A DNA stretch of 64,000 nucleotides from Brachynemurus nebulosus. Its lineage: Eukaryota > Arthropoda > Insecta > Neuroptera > Myrmeleontidae. The notes under the pieces were generated by a model that had not been told where the DNA came from, searched no databases, and saw only the letters and a list, made by a program, of their open reading frames with translations. Both the position numbers and the translations under genes were made by a program. The stretch spans positions 315,001 to 379,000 of the forward strand of contig JAPWDM010000061.1 of assembly GCA_035578155.1 (NCBI GenBank), written 5' to 3'. Shown here one piece after another: positions 38,463-51,329 of the stretch (within the stretch, counting starts at the first letter, position 1; each line of letters begins with the position of its first letter).

Positions 38463-39029
38463 GACCGGGAGGCGGTAATAAGAAAGTGTTTGCCCATCGA
38501 TTTAAAGAAAATTTCATTTTTCATCTAATGGTTTATCATTCGAAGTTACGAAAATGCTTTGTTAGGTTACGCGGGCAAAGACCATCTTTTGTTCGGTTGC
38601 GCGGGCCGACCTCGAAAAGTCGTCAATTTTTGGAGGCCCCCTTACCCAGCGATTTAAAGAAAATTTCATTTTTCATCTAATAGTTTACTATTCGAAGTTA
38701 TTAAAATGCTTTGTCCGGTTGCACGGGTCGATCTCGAAAAGTGGTCAAAGATGATTTGAAGGTCAAAAATATTTGCTCAATTAGCTCTGTAACCGCGAGC
38801 CTGACAAAAATTTTGTAAGGAAAGATTCGCGGTTACAGAGCTAATTGAGTAAACATTTTTGACCTTCAAATCATCTTTGACCACTTTTCGAGGTCGGCCC
38901 GCGCAACCGGAATAGAGATTGTCTGGCCGACAAAGCATTTTAGTAACTTCGAATGGTAAACTATTAGACGAAAAATGAAATTTTCTTTAAATCGATGGGT
39001 AAACACTTTCTTATTACCGCCTCCCGGTC
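38463..39029. mobile_element. TA-flanked MITE with long inverted arms
   Basis: The ends GACCGGGAGGCGGTAATAAG and its complement are perfect inverted repeats continuing into arms of 250 bp or more, bordered by TA (38461-38462, 39030-39031). The left arm contains an internal ~160-bp duplication ('cgatttaaagaaaatttcat' occurs twice). The centre is 'acaaaaattttgtaaggaaa'. A solo end of the same family sits at 26061-26117. It is non-coding; Tc1/mariner-type mobilisation is inferred from the TA site. Confidence 0.82.
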
Positions 39030-39438
39030 TACAATTATGTACTGTATGTTGGATCACCGATACGCGATTAGTATTCAGACAGGCGATCGCCTCCCTCAGA
39101 TGCTATTACTGAAGTTATGTTACGTTAGAGTAAACTACGATTAGGAGAGTTTCTTTTGTGCGGAAAAAGTTTTTCTGTTGATTCTAGCATTGCAAAATAG
39201 AGTTCCGTGTACACTGTTTCCATGTCATAATCAAAATATGAATTATCGCCAACTGATAATGTCTCTTATCGCGAAAAAGGGATTAATATATAAATTAATA
39301 TATACATATTTATAAATAAAAGCAAAACATTTTTAAGGGATTAATATATAAATATTTATGTATAAAAGCTACAAAAAACGCAGTGAAAAAGACGATTCCG
39401 ATTAAATGTTACAAAAAATCAAATTTTTTAGTGATCGT

Positions 39439-39630
39439 TAATCACTATAACTTTACTACCCAGTGGTCCATAATCACTATGACCTTACTACCCAGTGGTT
39501 CATAATCACTATGACTTACTACGCAGTGGCCTATAATCATCGCGATCTTACTATTTAGTGATCCACAATCACAGTGGACCTTACTACCCAGCGGTCCATC
39601 ATCAATATAATCTTACTTCCCAAATTCCGT
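39439..39630. repeat. ~32-bp tandem repeat, about six units
   Basis: Core 'taatcactatgaccttacta' + 'cccagtggtcca'. The first three units are nearly identical and later ones are degenerate. There are no unique spacers, so this is not a CRISPR array. Confidence 0.85.
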
Positions 39631-39769
39631 GTAGCTGTTTATTTTAAGCCGCCTTTTGAATCTGTAATACCTGACGTTAACTTGTCTCATAACTCAATAA
39701 TATTTAAGAAGAAATTTCTTCAGGATCCTGGCTAACCTAATATAGTATAGCCTGTGTCAGCCTGAAATG

Positions 39770-40222
39770 GTTTAGCGTCTGAACAGTAAAACAATTTTCA
39801 AAATCGGTTAGGTAGTTAATTTTAGACCTTTCGGGATCCCTAAGACAAATAAACCTCGTCAATGTCAAATATAGTCAGTGTTAATTTCAAACTTTTTAAC
39901 AGTAAAAAAAATTTTCAAGATCAGTTGACTGGTTCACTTTAGAACCTTTTCGGGTCCCTAGGATCTAGAAGGCCTCATAATCTCATGTAACGTAGCTTTT
40001 GCGAGTGAAAAAAATTTCAAAATTGATTGGGTAGTCAACAACTTCGGGTGCTCTTTAGGTCTTGAGGGTTTCAGGCATCTCATTTCAGGCATTTCACCCT
40101 ATGTTAATCTGGAATAGTTTTGCCTTCCAACAAAGAAAAATTTCAAAATCGGTTAAGTACTTTTTGAGTTTACTTCAGATATTATACAAACAAACTTACT
40201 TTTTTATTATATTAGTATAGAT
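39770..40222. repeat. Diverged relatives of the 120-bp minisatellite
   Basis: Four degenerate units with 'cagtaaaa.aattttcaa' and 'atcggtt.ggtagtt' at roughly 120-bp spacing, ending 'attatattagtatagatgat'. Related to the arrays at 51330 and 59420. Confidence 0.65.
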
Positions 40223-42519
40223 GATGTATTATTTAAAAATCGTACTTTTTTAGTAATTAAATGTCTCAAAATCAAAATTTCTCGTAAGCTGAAATTATTC
40301 AGTTAATTCGAACGATACCTGAAACATTCAAATAGATTTAGCAGTTACTATTATAACGTTTCTAGAAAAACAAAAATTCAATTAAATCAATTAAAATATT
40401 TATATCAAAAGATGAAATTTTGTGGAAAGTATACAGCCAAAGTCACTTAACGGATTTCGATAATTGAAGTGTCTATCAATAGAGAATGATCCGAGGATCG
40501 GTTTAATGGAGCCCGAATTTTAAAATTCGCTTTCGTTCTTAAGTTATGGATCCTCAAAATTTTAAATGCTTTTAGAATCGTAGTTATTCAAATGAACTAT
40601 AAAACTCTCTTAAGTTAATTGTGACAATAATACTTTCGAGTAAATTTTTGTACATTATATATTATTTGTGAAGTTTAATGGATCACTTGAAATTATCAAA
40701 TAGGTCACTAATTCTATTGCTTCTTTTAACGTACCAGTGCAACTTTTGAGAACAACACTACAATACTCATTTATATATTTGTGTATAAAAGTAATACAAT
40801 ATGTATTACTTTTTGTTACGCGCAAACAAAGTTCTATTGTTTTAGACAAAAAAAAAAATGAAAATCTAAACGGGAAGCCGGAGAGTGGAAATATACGAGC
40901 GCGTATAAAGTTAACGCTACGAATGTGTATATATAAAGTTAACGGGGATCAACATTTTCAATTAATTAAAAGTAAATTATAAAAAAATATTTGTTGTATC
41001 ATTATTTGATAGTTCTTTTTCTGTGTTAGCTCGTGGCTAGGCATTGTGCAGGATTCTACGACCGGTTCATTTATATTGGATTATGTAAATGACATTTATT
41101 TAAGAGGTATACTGTACCTATATATCGGTTTGAGACATGATACGGCGTTTTATATTGAAGATATTTTTTATTCTGTATACAAAAGTTTATTGACTTTCTT
41201 CTTTTTTGTTTGTTATTAATTTACGAAGAAAATTTTAAATTATTTGTGCAAGCAACGAAAAGTTTTTCAATATGTAGATTGGTAGTACGTGTATTTGAGT
41301 TAGACATTGTTTAATGGGTGACACCATCTCTGGACTACTGGCCAAATATACTCAATTTCAAATACAATTGAGCATAAGTCATCTTTAAAGAATAAAATAA
41401 TTCTTTTGTTCGAAACAAATTAATCTTCTATTCTTTTCTAAAAACAAACTGCAAAAATTTACGCAAGTGCAATAATGAAAGAGATAAAGCCAAGAAAACG
41501 AAAATTGTTTAAATTCATAAGTGATGAATCATGGTTAAATTTAAGTGAAATGGATTATAATTTTATATCAGTGCTGGCATGTACGATTAAAGCTAAATTT
41601 AGGTTAACATTTCTAAATTGTTACTCTGAACATTAAACGTATTCTTTGAGAAACTACGTTTTTTAAGCGGCCTTGCAGAATAACTCGAACAATTTTCGAT
41701 GAATTGACTTCAAATTTTAACTGTAACTTAGATAGATTTCTGAGAGAAATTTTTTTCGCTGAAATAAATTTTTCCGTATCAATACTATTTTTTTAAAGAA
41801 TAATATTTTTTTTAATATCCTCGTGAGAGACTATTATTGAAGTGTGTTATGCTATTATCAGTTTGAAAACAAACAGAAAAAAACATATTGTTTTTATTAA
41901 TTACTAATTATTAACTATTTATTATTTCACGAGTTTACTTTAAAAACTTTAAATGTTATTAACTTCCTTTTTAATTTGTTTTTAAACTTACGTACTGTAA
42001 GACCGCCGTTGGTTCCGGTAATCTGGAATGTCCAGATTCGTTTCCGGCTATGGGTTTTCTACGCTCACATGATAATTTTCTTACTTTTCGTCTCTGTAGG
42101 TCGTTATGGGTTCGGATGTTTCGGTGATACGGGTGTAAAAGCACGTGTATTGGTGAATCGATAAATAAAACACTCGCGTTGATTTAATAAAATAAATATA
42201 ATTGTTTATTTAAATATTAATTTAATTAATAAAAATAACAATGATGATATAAATTCAACTTGTAATAATAACGCAATAATACAAATATAAATATATTAAT
42301 TATATGTAAACCGCTTTTGAGGGAAAGGGAACCCGATTTGACAACGATGTTGTTGCTTGAAAAGTTAAAATGCGAATAATCATTTCTTTTTCCAAATTCA
42401 ATATCCAGTTTCTTATTTTTATTATTTCGAATGTTCCATGAGCTTCTATTGAGTTACAAATATAATTTTTTATATGAAAGAGTGAGACACATAATTAGCT
42501 TAATTGTAAGTATATAATG
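40223..42519. other. AT-rich spacer, no gene recognised
   Basis: Several short open frames (near 40655, 40737 and 41976) show no domain, signal or composition change. No structure was matched elsewhere. Confidence 0.45.
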
Positions 42520-42523
42520 TTAA

Positions 42524-42954
42524 CTCTTTGCAATCAAGCAAAAAAAAAAGTGAGTTGTAAATAGGCTGGTAGGACATGTAGCACATGACAACGACCGACG
42601 TTCCTTTTTTGACGGATTCTTTTGACGTTCTAACCTTGTTTCCCCAAAGTTGAATACTAAATGCGCTAAATACGTCCTCAATGCTGTTTTTATTAGTTTT
42701 TAATTTGAAAAAGATAATTCAACGTGATTTTGTATTATTTTATTTACAATTTTTCTAATAAATGAATGTGTTTGCAGTTATTAAATAAAATATTCATGTA
42801 ATGTGAAGTACCTATAAGCAGTCATTACAGTTCAACATTCAGTGTGTCATGTGGTACATGTCTTATGATCCAACAGACAAAACACCTTTAAATATGATAG
42901 AGTTAATGGACAAACCACCTTGTCATGCTGTACATGTCTTATAAGCGCAAAGAG
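42524..42954. mobile_element. TTAA-flanked MITE (piggyBac-type), copy A
   Basis: The ends CTCTTTGC and GCAAAGAG lie between intact TTAA sites (42520-42523, 42955-42958). TTAA duplication with CCCTTTGC-like ends is typical of piggyBac-mobilised elements. The 431-bp body is non-coding and includes 'tgtggtacatgtcttatga'. About 95% like copy B at 60854-61274 by eye. Confidence 0.85.
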
Positions 42955-43385
42955 TTAATTCCTAGAACGACCCCTGATATGGTGTCCTTTTAACCAACCA
43001 AACGTTTGTTGAACTATCTTTGTTATATTTATTTACTTTTTCACTCCCACCAATGTAATATATTAGTTCCGATTGCTAATATTTTTATGCAATTGACATA
43101 ACATGTATGTCCAAACTATTGTATAATATTTTTCAAAATGATACTCAATGATTTATTTGGTTTGACTTTCATGATTTTCATTTTATTGGAAACTTCAAAT
43201 GGAAATTTCTTAATATTACCCAGCGCTTGCCACATGCGGCGTTACAGTACGTAATCTGTCTTTTGAAAGGTCAGCTAGACAAAGGCGAATTTATCTGAAT
43301 CGTCATATTAGTTGCTTACGGCCAATCAGAATTTACAAAGTTTATCCACTGTCAACTCGAGGTTGTTAAATTACAGCTTACGCTT

Positions 43386-43418
43386 ATTAATTTTACGAGT
43401 TCTACTCGTAAAATTAAT
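43386..43418. other. Perfect 15-bp hairpin
   Basis: ATTAATTTTACGAGT, a 3-base loop, then the exact complement. No adjacent gene gives it a role. Confidence 0.85.
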
Positions 43419-43779
43419 ATCGCATGCTGTCGACAACTGGCAGAAGTTGAATATAAAAAACCTTTTTTTTAAAGTGATTACATTTTAAGTATCTATATAT
43501 TACATTTTTTCGTTCTTTTTCTTCTCTTTTTCGCTATTTTCAATAAGTTCTAGGCCGGTTTTAATTAACTGCGGAATTTTACCATCCGACATTTTTTTGT
43601 TTTTTTATGCTTCATTTGAACGAATACGGCAATTTTATTACTAGCCATATTGCTAACATTGTTATACTCGTTTCAATATACATTAGCTTAAAAATCACAA
43701 GTTAGTCTGTGCAAACAGTTTTGTTTTCTACAATGAGATTCTACTATGTTTTTATATACATATTATATATGTATGCAGT

Positions 43780-44015
43780 GTCGGATTTACACTAGGGGCA
43801 CGCGGGGCACTGGCCCCCGGGCGGCAATTTTTTTTTTTTTGTTATTGTTCATAACTTATTTTCTAATGGGAAAATAAGAAATGGAGCTTTTTTTTGCTCG
43901 TTAATTATTTTTTGATAGGAAAAGGTAAAAAATGTGTGAAAGTTAATAAGAAATTTTTTTAAATTTTTGTCAGTGCGACATTTTCACAGTGCCCCGGGCG
44001 GCACTTAGGGTCTAA
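43780..44015. mobile_element. Possible hAT-type remnant
   Basis: The phrase 'gtgtcggatttacactaggg' followed by 'gcactggcccccgggcggca' and, near 43990, 'gtgccccgggcggcactta' resembles hAT-type insertions common in insects. The GC-rich words repeat in the same orientation, so proper inverted ends are not shown. Confidence 0.35.
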
Positions 44016-44287
44016 ATATATATTACAATATTGAAATTATAGTGATCTAATTTTCTGTAATTTAAATGAGAGTTACTTCAGTTTATTTTAGAGATTAAAG
44101 AAGAAATTTTGTAAAACAAACAAAATCGTTAGCTTGTTATTGTATCATTTTCGAATTTCGAGAAATTATGGAAAACTGAAATTGCATATTTTAAATGAAG
44201 ATTTGCAAATATAGATATATTAACTAATGTTGTATTTATGTAGTGTAAAATGTAGGTAGGTATTACAAATATGTAGGTATTACTTAA

Positions 44288-47200
44288 GGGGAGATTCGCC
44301 AAAAAACATCAAAAATCGACCCTTTTTATTATTATTTTTTCTATACAAACAAATATTTTATTAAAAAACTAAATATACAACATTATTTCTACATTTGTTG
44401 AGATTACAAAAAAAATTCTTTTTAAACATTCAAAAATGATTTGTGTATAAATGGCTTTGAAGTCGACACAGCGAGATTTTTCCACCTTGATGGTTTCTCG
44501 CGTTCTGAACTCCAATATTAAAATTACCAAAATCAAAAAATCAAGAATTTTCTGAAAATATACATATGGATGGTTCTACTTTTAAGGTCCTAACAATAAA
44601 AAAAATAGAGAAAGCCATTTAGTAGATTTCATGCGACTAAAATGTAGGAAAATTATCATAGGTTCGGGATCTGCAGACCAGCAGCACGGTTTCATATTAA
44701 AACTAATATTTTTTTGCGGACTACTGGATCCAGACAGAAAAAAATGTATCCTTCGCCACGAAATTAAATTATAAGAAATTTAAATGGATATTTGCATTTA
44801 TTATAACAAAATCTCAACTGTAATCGGTCTTAGATATTTGGTCTTTATAATCAGGTAACAATTTTATATATTCGTATAAAAATTAAAATTTGTCCCCTTT
44901 GTCACATTTTCACCTTTAGAACTTCGCATAAATCAAATTTCTTCCACCTTTATAAATATTTATTGAAAGAGCAGTATTACCCACTAAAATCCAAGTTTTA
45001 CACAACATAAAATGAATTACAAAAAGAGTTAGTACTTGCATTTTTGTTACATAATAGCAATTTTTATAAGTGGACGAGGTCAAAGTCATCGTTACGAAGG
45101 AGATATAGCTGTGACGAAGTAGACATTTAACAATCAACAATAAATCTTACTTAAAAACTAATCAGTATCTAACTATTAACTATAGACAAAACTTCTTTAT
45201 TACTAAAATCAATAATTAAAAATATGAATAAACTTGCCAAAAACCTACGAAATACGAACTAAACAAAGTAAATTAAGGAAAATAAATCACATTTCAAAAA
45301 CTGATTTACTAAAGGAATACAAAACTCGTGTGCCTCTTTTAATAATCAGAGGTTTTTTTCTTTTTAATATTCGTAACATATTATCTAAGTGCACAAAGGG
45401 CACGTAATTTTGATTAAGACGAAATGAGGTCTTTGTGTGACGAAGGAAACAATTTTCCAACAAAATCGTTACTAATCTTGAACAGCGATCATTTAGATCG
45501 AAAACTCGAGTTTATCGTAGAGCTTACATTATTACAAATAATATTAACGTAAAAACGATTTGAAATTCGTTAAATAGATACCAGAAAAAGCTGTGACGAA
45601 GCAATCAATAAACATACGCTGCCATGCCGGTCTTCTTGCTTGATGTAAAAAAAATGATAAGCTATCAAAATCCATCACTTGATTTGACTTTCGCCTTATG
45701 GTCTATGGTCTTTGGCGTTTCATTTCACCAAAAAACATGACCCTTTCGTAATATTTGGCAGTTGTGACGAAGGATACTCAAATTTTCGCAACAATTTTAC
45801 GTCACGCCAAAAAAAAAATACTTCTGCAGATAAATAAAATTTAACTTTCTAGTTACCATGCGTAAGAATTTAACTCTCTTTTTTATTTATAAAATTGTTT
45901 GGTTTCGGTAAACTTATTTTTAAAAAACGTTATAGTTCCAAGCAATACGTAATAGGGACATGCGTTTTAGAAATTCAATAAAAGTTTGACACCATCTTTA
46001 TAAAAAAAAAATTAAATCAAAAATTAAATTAAATGTAGGTAGGTCATCTAAATAGGAATTATTAACTTTATTTAAATAAAATAAATGATAGCATCTTCAT
46101 TCTGTATATAGTTTTAACCTTCCTTATTGTGGAGACGATTTTAATTTTTTAAGAGACATAAAAGGTAGAATCACCCATATACAGTTATGCTATTAACTAC
46201 GATCTAAGAAAAAAAATAAAAGACCAGCGAGAAATCGCATTCTAAAAATAAATTTTCAAAAATCACCGCTTTTTCTCTACTATAAATAACCGCTATTTTG
46301 AAAATGTATTACAGAACTAAAAGATCCTAGTTCTTGCCAAGGTGACGGTATCGAGGAATAATATCCACTTTGATTTATGTCGATTTCTCAAATATTTTTT
46401 GAGATACATGAGGAACCATGTCGAAAAACATACACTAGCGGAAAAATTAAAGCATCAAAAAAAAAAAAAAAAATTCCAAACTTTTAGCGATTTTTCGAAT
46501 GGCTGTATCTTTGTGAAAAATAGTCGTCGTCAGCAAAATCGGAGTCGTCAGCAAAGCAATTTAAAGCTGGAAGTTTCTAGTTTTGAGATCTTGCGATAAA
46601 AAAAAAATTTTTCAAAGCCGCGTGCATCGCTCAATCCTAATAAATACAATGAAAAATAATTTTTCGAAATTTTTTTCGGTTTCTTTTTTTATGCAGCTTT
46701 AATTTGCTTTTTTTAGACCTTTATACGACCACTTCTCGCTGAGATATCGGACTTTGAATGGCAAAGGATCATTTCGTCTTTGACTATCGATATCTCAGCA
46801 ACCAATGATCACACAGGAAATTGAAGGTGGCTTTTAAAAACTCGAATAAATTCGCTACAGGGATTAGCGGCTGTTTTTTTAAAAAAAAAATTTTTGCATA
46901 CTCTACATAAATTTGCAAAATCAAGAAAAAAGAGTTTTTGGTTGCTTTTTGGAAAATCAAGCGCTAAATTAAAAATTTCGAGAAAACCATTAATGTTAAG
47001 TGTGCCTTTTACAGTTCAATATACCCATAAAAACCCCACCGAGTTTTAATTTAATCCATCCAGCCGTTTTTTGTTTCATTCCATTGAATTTTTGAAAAAA
47101 ATAAAGGATCATTTTTTTGCTCTTAAACTTCCATAATCTTTAACAAAATGAAAAAGAAAAAATTTCTCAGCTTTCTTCACATTTTTATCAGTAACAGTAA

Positions 47201-48359
47201 CTATTTAAATTTACAAAAAAAAAAAAAAAAAATTCTTAAAAAAATGTTCAAATTTTTTTTTAAGAATTATTCGAAAAAATTTTTTACAAATTTTCTTGAA
47301 AAATTTTAGAAAATTTTTTTTTTAAATTTTCTAAGAAATTTTCTTTTTTTTTTAAATTTAAATACTGTTACTGATAAAAATGTGAACAAAGCTGAGAAAA
47401 TTTTGTTTTTATTTTGTCCAAGATTATGAAAGTTTAAGATTAAAAAAATGATCCTTTAATTTTTTCAAAAATTCAATCGATTGAAACAAAAAAACGGCTG
47501 GATGGATTAAATTGAAACTCGACGGGGTTTTTGGTGGGTATACTGAACTATAATTTGCACACTTAACATTAATGGTTTGCTCGATGTTTTTAATTCAGCG
47601 CTTGATTTTCCAAGAAGCCACCAAAAGCTCTTTTTTTCTTGATTTTTCAAATTCATGTAGAGTATGCAAAACAAATTTTTTCTGAAAAAACAGTATCTTA
47701 TCCTTGTAGAGAATTTACTCGAGTTTCTAAGACACGCTTTCAATTTACTCTGTGATCATTGGTTGCTGAGATATCGATGGTTAAAGATGAAATGATCCTT
47801 TTCCATTCAAAGTCCGATATCTCAGCGAGAAGTGGTCGAGTAAAGGTCTAAAGAAAATCAAATTGAAGCTGAATGAACAAGTTATCCGGTCCATATGGTA
47901 GTTAAGTCTGGAAATTTTTTTCCAAGCTTGTGGACCAAAAAATGAAACCGAAAAAAATTTCGAAAATTTTTTTTCAGTGTATTTGTTAGAATTGACTGAT
48001 ACACGTTGCCTTGAAAATTTTTTTATCGCAAGATCTCAAAAATAGAAACTTCCAGCTTTAAATTGCTTTGCTTACGACTCCGATACAGCCATTTTTCACA
48101 AAGATTCAGCCATTCGAAAAATCGCTAAAAATTTGAAATTTTTTTTTATCCTTTAATTTTTTCCGTTATTGTACTTTCGAGGAAAAGCATAAATTTTTTT
48201 ATTTAAATTGAATTTTAGTAGAGTGCGTCACTAAAATGCCCCTAACTTTTTGATTTTTTATTTTTTTAAAATAAAATTTTAGGAGAATATTTAAACTAAC
48301 ACCTTAAGGTATATAATTATGAAGAAAAAAATCGATTTCTTTTTTTAGGGAATCTTCCC
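44288..48359. mobile_element. TTAA-flanked 4-kb element, superfamily unclear
   Basis: The left end GGGGAGATTC and the right end GAATCTTCCC are inverted and each lies beside TTAA (44284-44287, 48360-48363). TTAA targets are used by piggyBac and Kolobok elements. No transposase domain could be read. Within 45.1-45.8 kb the word TGTGACGAAG occurs four times (about 45110, 45435, 45592, 45762). A second element (46433-48171) sits inside it near the right end. Confidence 0.55.
46433..48171. mobile_element. TA-flanked palindromic element, 1.7 kb
   Basis: The ends CACTAGCGGAAAAATTAAAG and the right-end complement CAATAACGGAAAAAATTAAAG-type sequence are inverted repeats beside TA (46431-46432, 48172-48173). 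The arms are about 780-840 bp each (landmarks 'gagatatcggactttgaatg', 'aaaccattaatgttaagtgt', 'cagtaacagtaactattta'), with an AT-only centre near 47215-47335. It is non-coding. Part of its right arm is found again at 54001-54808. Confidence 0.85.
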
Positions 48360-48363
48360 TTAA

Positions 48364-49040
48364 ATTATAGCTATATTTTTAAACGTCTCTACGTTACTTA
48401 AAAAAAATAAAGAAAAAAATTATGGGTATATGAGTATTATCTTTTAACCTAACAATAAAATTCTTTTTTTTTTTTTTAAATTTTTAAGGTACTATTAGTG
48501 AGTGAAATCAGAACAAGACCCTTTTTCAATAATTTTTTGTTAAGTGAAAAATCTATTTTTAGGGCTCAATTATTTTACAGATGATAATTATTGGATTTAT
48601 ATTCTATAAAAAAAAAATTTCCTTTAATTATACTTAATTTTTTTTCTAGTACAGAGGGCGTTGAAATCGTAAAAATAAAACAGCCCAAATCTGGATAAAT
48701 GATAGAACCTCTCTGGTATATCTGAAAAAAATTGGCATTTTAATATAGACATATGTAATTGTGCATTTTTCCACCAAAGCCAGAAGTAAAGCGTTTTTTC
48801 GGAAAATGGCGCTTATTTGAAAAAAAAGTTTTAAAAACGGCCTCCTTCTTCCGGATTTTTAAGTGTCTGAATGGGAAAAAAAGAAAAAAAAATTATCAGG
48901 ATTGTGGAGGGGTGTAAAATAGGGATAATAATAAACAAAATGAGCCATGTTTTATTAAAATCGGATAAAAAGTTTTTGAGCTAGGATTTGCGTTTTTTTT
49001 TAAACGTTTTATAATTTTTTTTAAATAAATTTTTACTTAT
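48364..49040. other. AT-rich spacer
   Basis: Homopolymer-rich; no gene or matched repeat seen. Confidence 0.45.
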
Positions 49041-49067
49041 ATTTTATAATACAGATATACATAATAG

Positions 49068-49274
49068 CTATTCCGCCAATCCGGGACCGTATAGTAATCC
49101 ATAAGCAATCTCAAATTCTTCCTCCAGTAGTTCTTTATCCTGCTTTTTCGTTGTCCGGCTTTCTGGTATTACACAGCGTACAAATTCAATATAACAATTT
49201 ATATACGCGTGCAAGCTTCCTGTATGACCATAACCTATGTTTGAAAATAACATCCGTCGTTGTGTTCCGGGCAT
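49068..49274 (-). CDS. Hypothetical 68-residue open frame
   Basis: The frame starts MPGTQRRM and contains GYGHTGSLHAYINCYIEF and an acidic/charged tail with KKQDKELLEEEFEIAYGLLYG. I do not recognise a family. Two points argue that it once coded: its base composition is clearly less AT-rich than the flanks, and a diverged counterpart on the same strand at about 63530-63630 keeps the order of several residues (G-[YF]-G and SLHA/SFHAL). It could be the last exon of a gene or a piece of a transposon protein. No splice signal or poly(A) signal is decisive. Confidence 0.3.
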   Translation of the reverse strand: MPGTQRRMLFSNIGYGHTGSLHAYINCYIEFVRCVIPESRTTKKQDKELLEEEFEIAYGLLYGPGLAE

Positions 49275-50807
49275 TAAAAATGTGAATTTTGATCTTAAGA
49301 CCTAACTTTCACATAACACTTTGTAACCCCGCGACATCGACAAAATAATAACTACTTTTTTCTACAATCTTAGTGGAAAGTAGGCTTTTGCGCTCTGTGA
49401 AGAGAGCACAAAATGTGTATTTGCCGAAGACTGCTGTTGCCGAGCAACGAAGTACTACTTTGCGCTTTAAAGCGGCAAAGTAATACTTTGTCGCTCGCTC
49501 AACGTATATTTAATTACAAATCGGGTAGGCGTTGTTTATATTTTCTATGGTAACGAATAAATAAACAAATTCTAAAATTGTTATGTTTACCGTAATCAAG
49601 TGAAATATTAATTTTATTAAATTTCAAAATAATTGCAAAATATTAATTAAAAATAATAAATAACTATAATTAATAAATAATAAGAATAAAATATTTAAAA
49701 AATTTGTATATATAGGACGTAAATATGTCATAGTGCCAGTGATTTCTGAAGTACACCTCCATATATTTCTGAAGCTGCAAAAATTATAATATTAAAGTAA
49801 ATATTAAACGTCCATTATTATTTTTTCAAGTATCTTTAAATAAAAAAAAAATTATAAGATTGTAGAAAAAATTTTGTGTGTAATTCGAGCACAAAATGAC
49901 TTGCCGCTCTCATGAGATTAACGTGCCTAAAGCACCATTTTGCGCTCTTAATACACAAATAACTATTTAACCAGGTGGAGTCATAGTGATAAATTAATCA
50001 AAAAAAAAAAAAAATCCGTACAAAAATTTTCAGGTATAGTGAGACATTTGATAAATAAAGGTTATAGTATTGATTGTAGAGGCATAACTATAATGGAGCA
50101 GTTGAAACAGTCACTCCAGAGAGCAGCGCGAAAAATTATGGGCGCTACAAGGGAAGAATTTTTAAAACTTAGGAAAACAATTTTTCATTGTTCGCCACTG
50201 AAATTTTGAAAGAAATTGAAAAATAGCTCCACGGCGCAAAATTTCTAGTTTCGCCTCTCTTTGGCTACAAATATACATTTCTTATCATCTTGCAAAAACT
50301 AATAATAAGTATTAGCTTTGAAAAATTCAAACAAAATATGTAAAAGGATAAACTATCTTAAAAAATAAAATAAATCTTTGTGCAAACAGCATCATTATAA
50401 ATTGACCAGTTTATCCGCCATTAATGCTGTAGTCGAACTTTATAAATGTTAGCTTTTCAAATTATCCTAAGTATTACTAATATAGATGTGTCGAATAAAT
50501 CGCCTCTAGCTTTCAATTTTGACGATACTGTATATTTTATAAACCAAAGGGGCTCAAACCTCCAGGCTAGTGACCAACATAAACAAATACAGAATATCTT
50601 TTGCCTCTCATTTTTCATTCAAAATTCTGAGAAGGAAAATAAACACGTAAACATATATCTCGTTCAAAAACTCTAATTTATTGAAAAGTTTTGTAAATAA
50701 ATGTTACCCTTTAAGAATAAATAACATTATATATAACTATTTATCCAAATAACGGAAATATACGAAAGTGCGAGTGAACATCAAAAAATTTATATCCTTC
50801 ATAAAAT
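49275..50807. other. Spacer without confident genes
   Basis: Words such as 'ttttgcgctct' and 'gagcacaaaatg' recur at about 49390-49410 and 49890-49945 in both orientations, hinting at a small unresolved inverted element. A short frame near 50094 (MEQLKQSLQRAARKIMGATR) has no recognised domain. Confidence 0.4.
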
Positions 50808-51157
50808 AAATATGATACCCCTGTCGCAGCATCTGCATAACATAGCGAATTTCCAAATCTTGGGCACTGGCGGATCTCATCTAAGACCTGTACCTATTTA
50901 AAATAGTTTAGCTTTCTAAGAGTAAAAGAATTTTTAAAATCGGTTGGGTAATTAGTTTTGGTATTTTTGGGGACCCAAGAACCCGAACGAATTTTGTGCA
51001 GCATAGTTGTATCCATCTAAAATAATTTAGTTCTCTAGCAGTGAGAAATTTTTTAGCATCTTTTCGATAGCTTATTACTGGCGTTTTCGGATCTGCAAGA
51101 TCCCGGTGGACCTCATTAAAAAATCAGCTCGACCGTATATTCTAGGCGGACTTTATG

Positions 51158-51273
<116 letters not shown>

Positions 51274-51329
51274 AACCCGTTGTGTAGCATTCTACGCCGC
51301 ATTTGCATCCGCAGGACAGTTGTGGATCT

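Noticed and set aside
39439..39630. CRISPR-like 32-bp periodicity
   Set aside because: Units are contiguous and degenerate, with no unique spacers, and there are no cas genes.
46342..46599. An 85-codon frame with a Lys run
   Set aside because: It lies across the end of the palindromic element and a poly(A) run.
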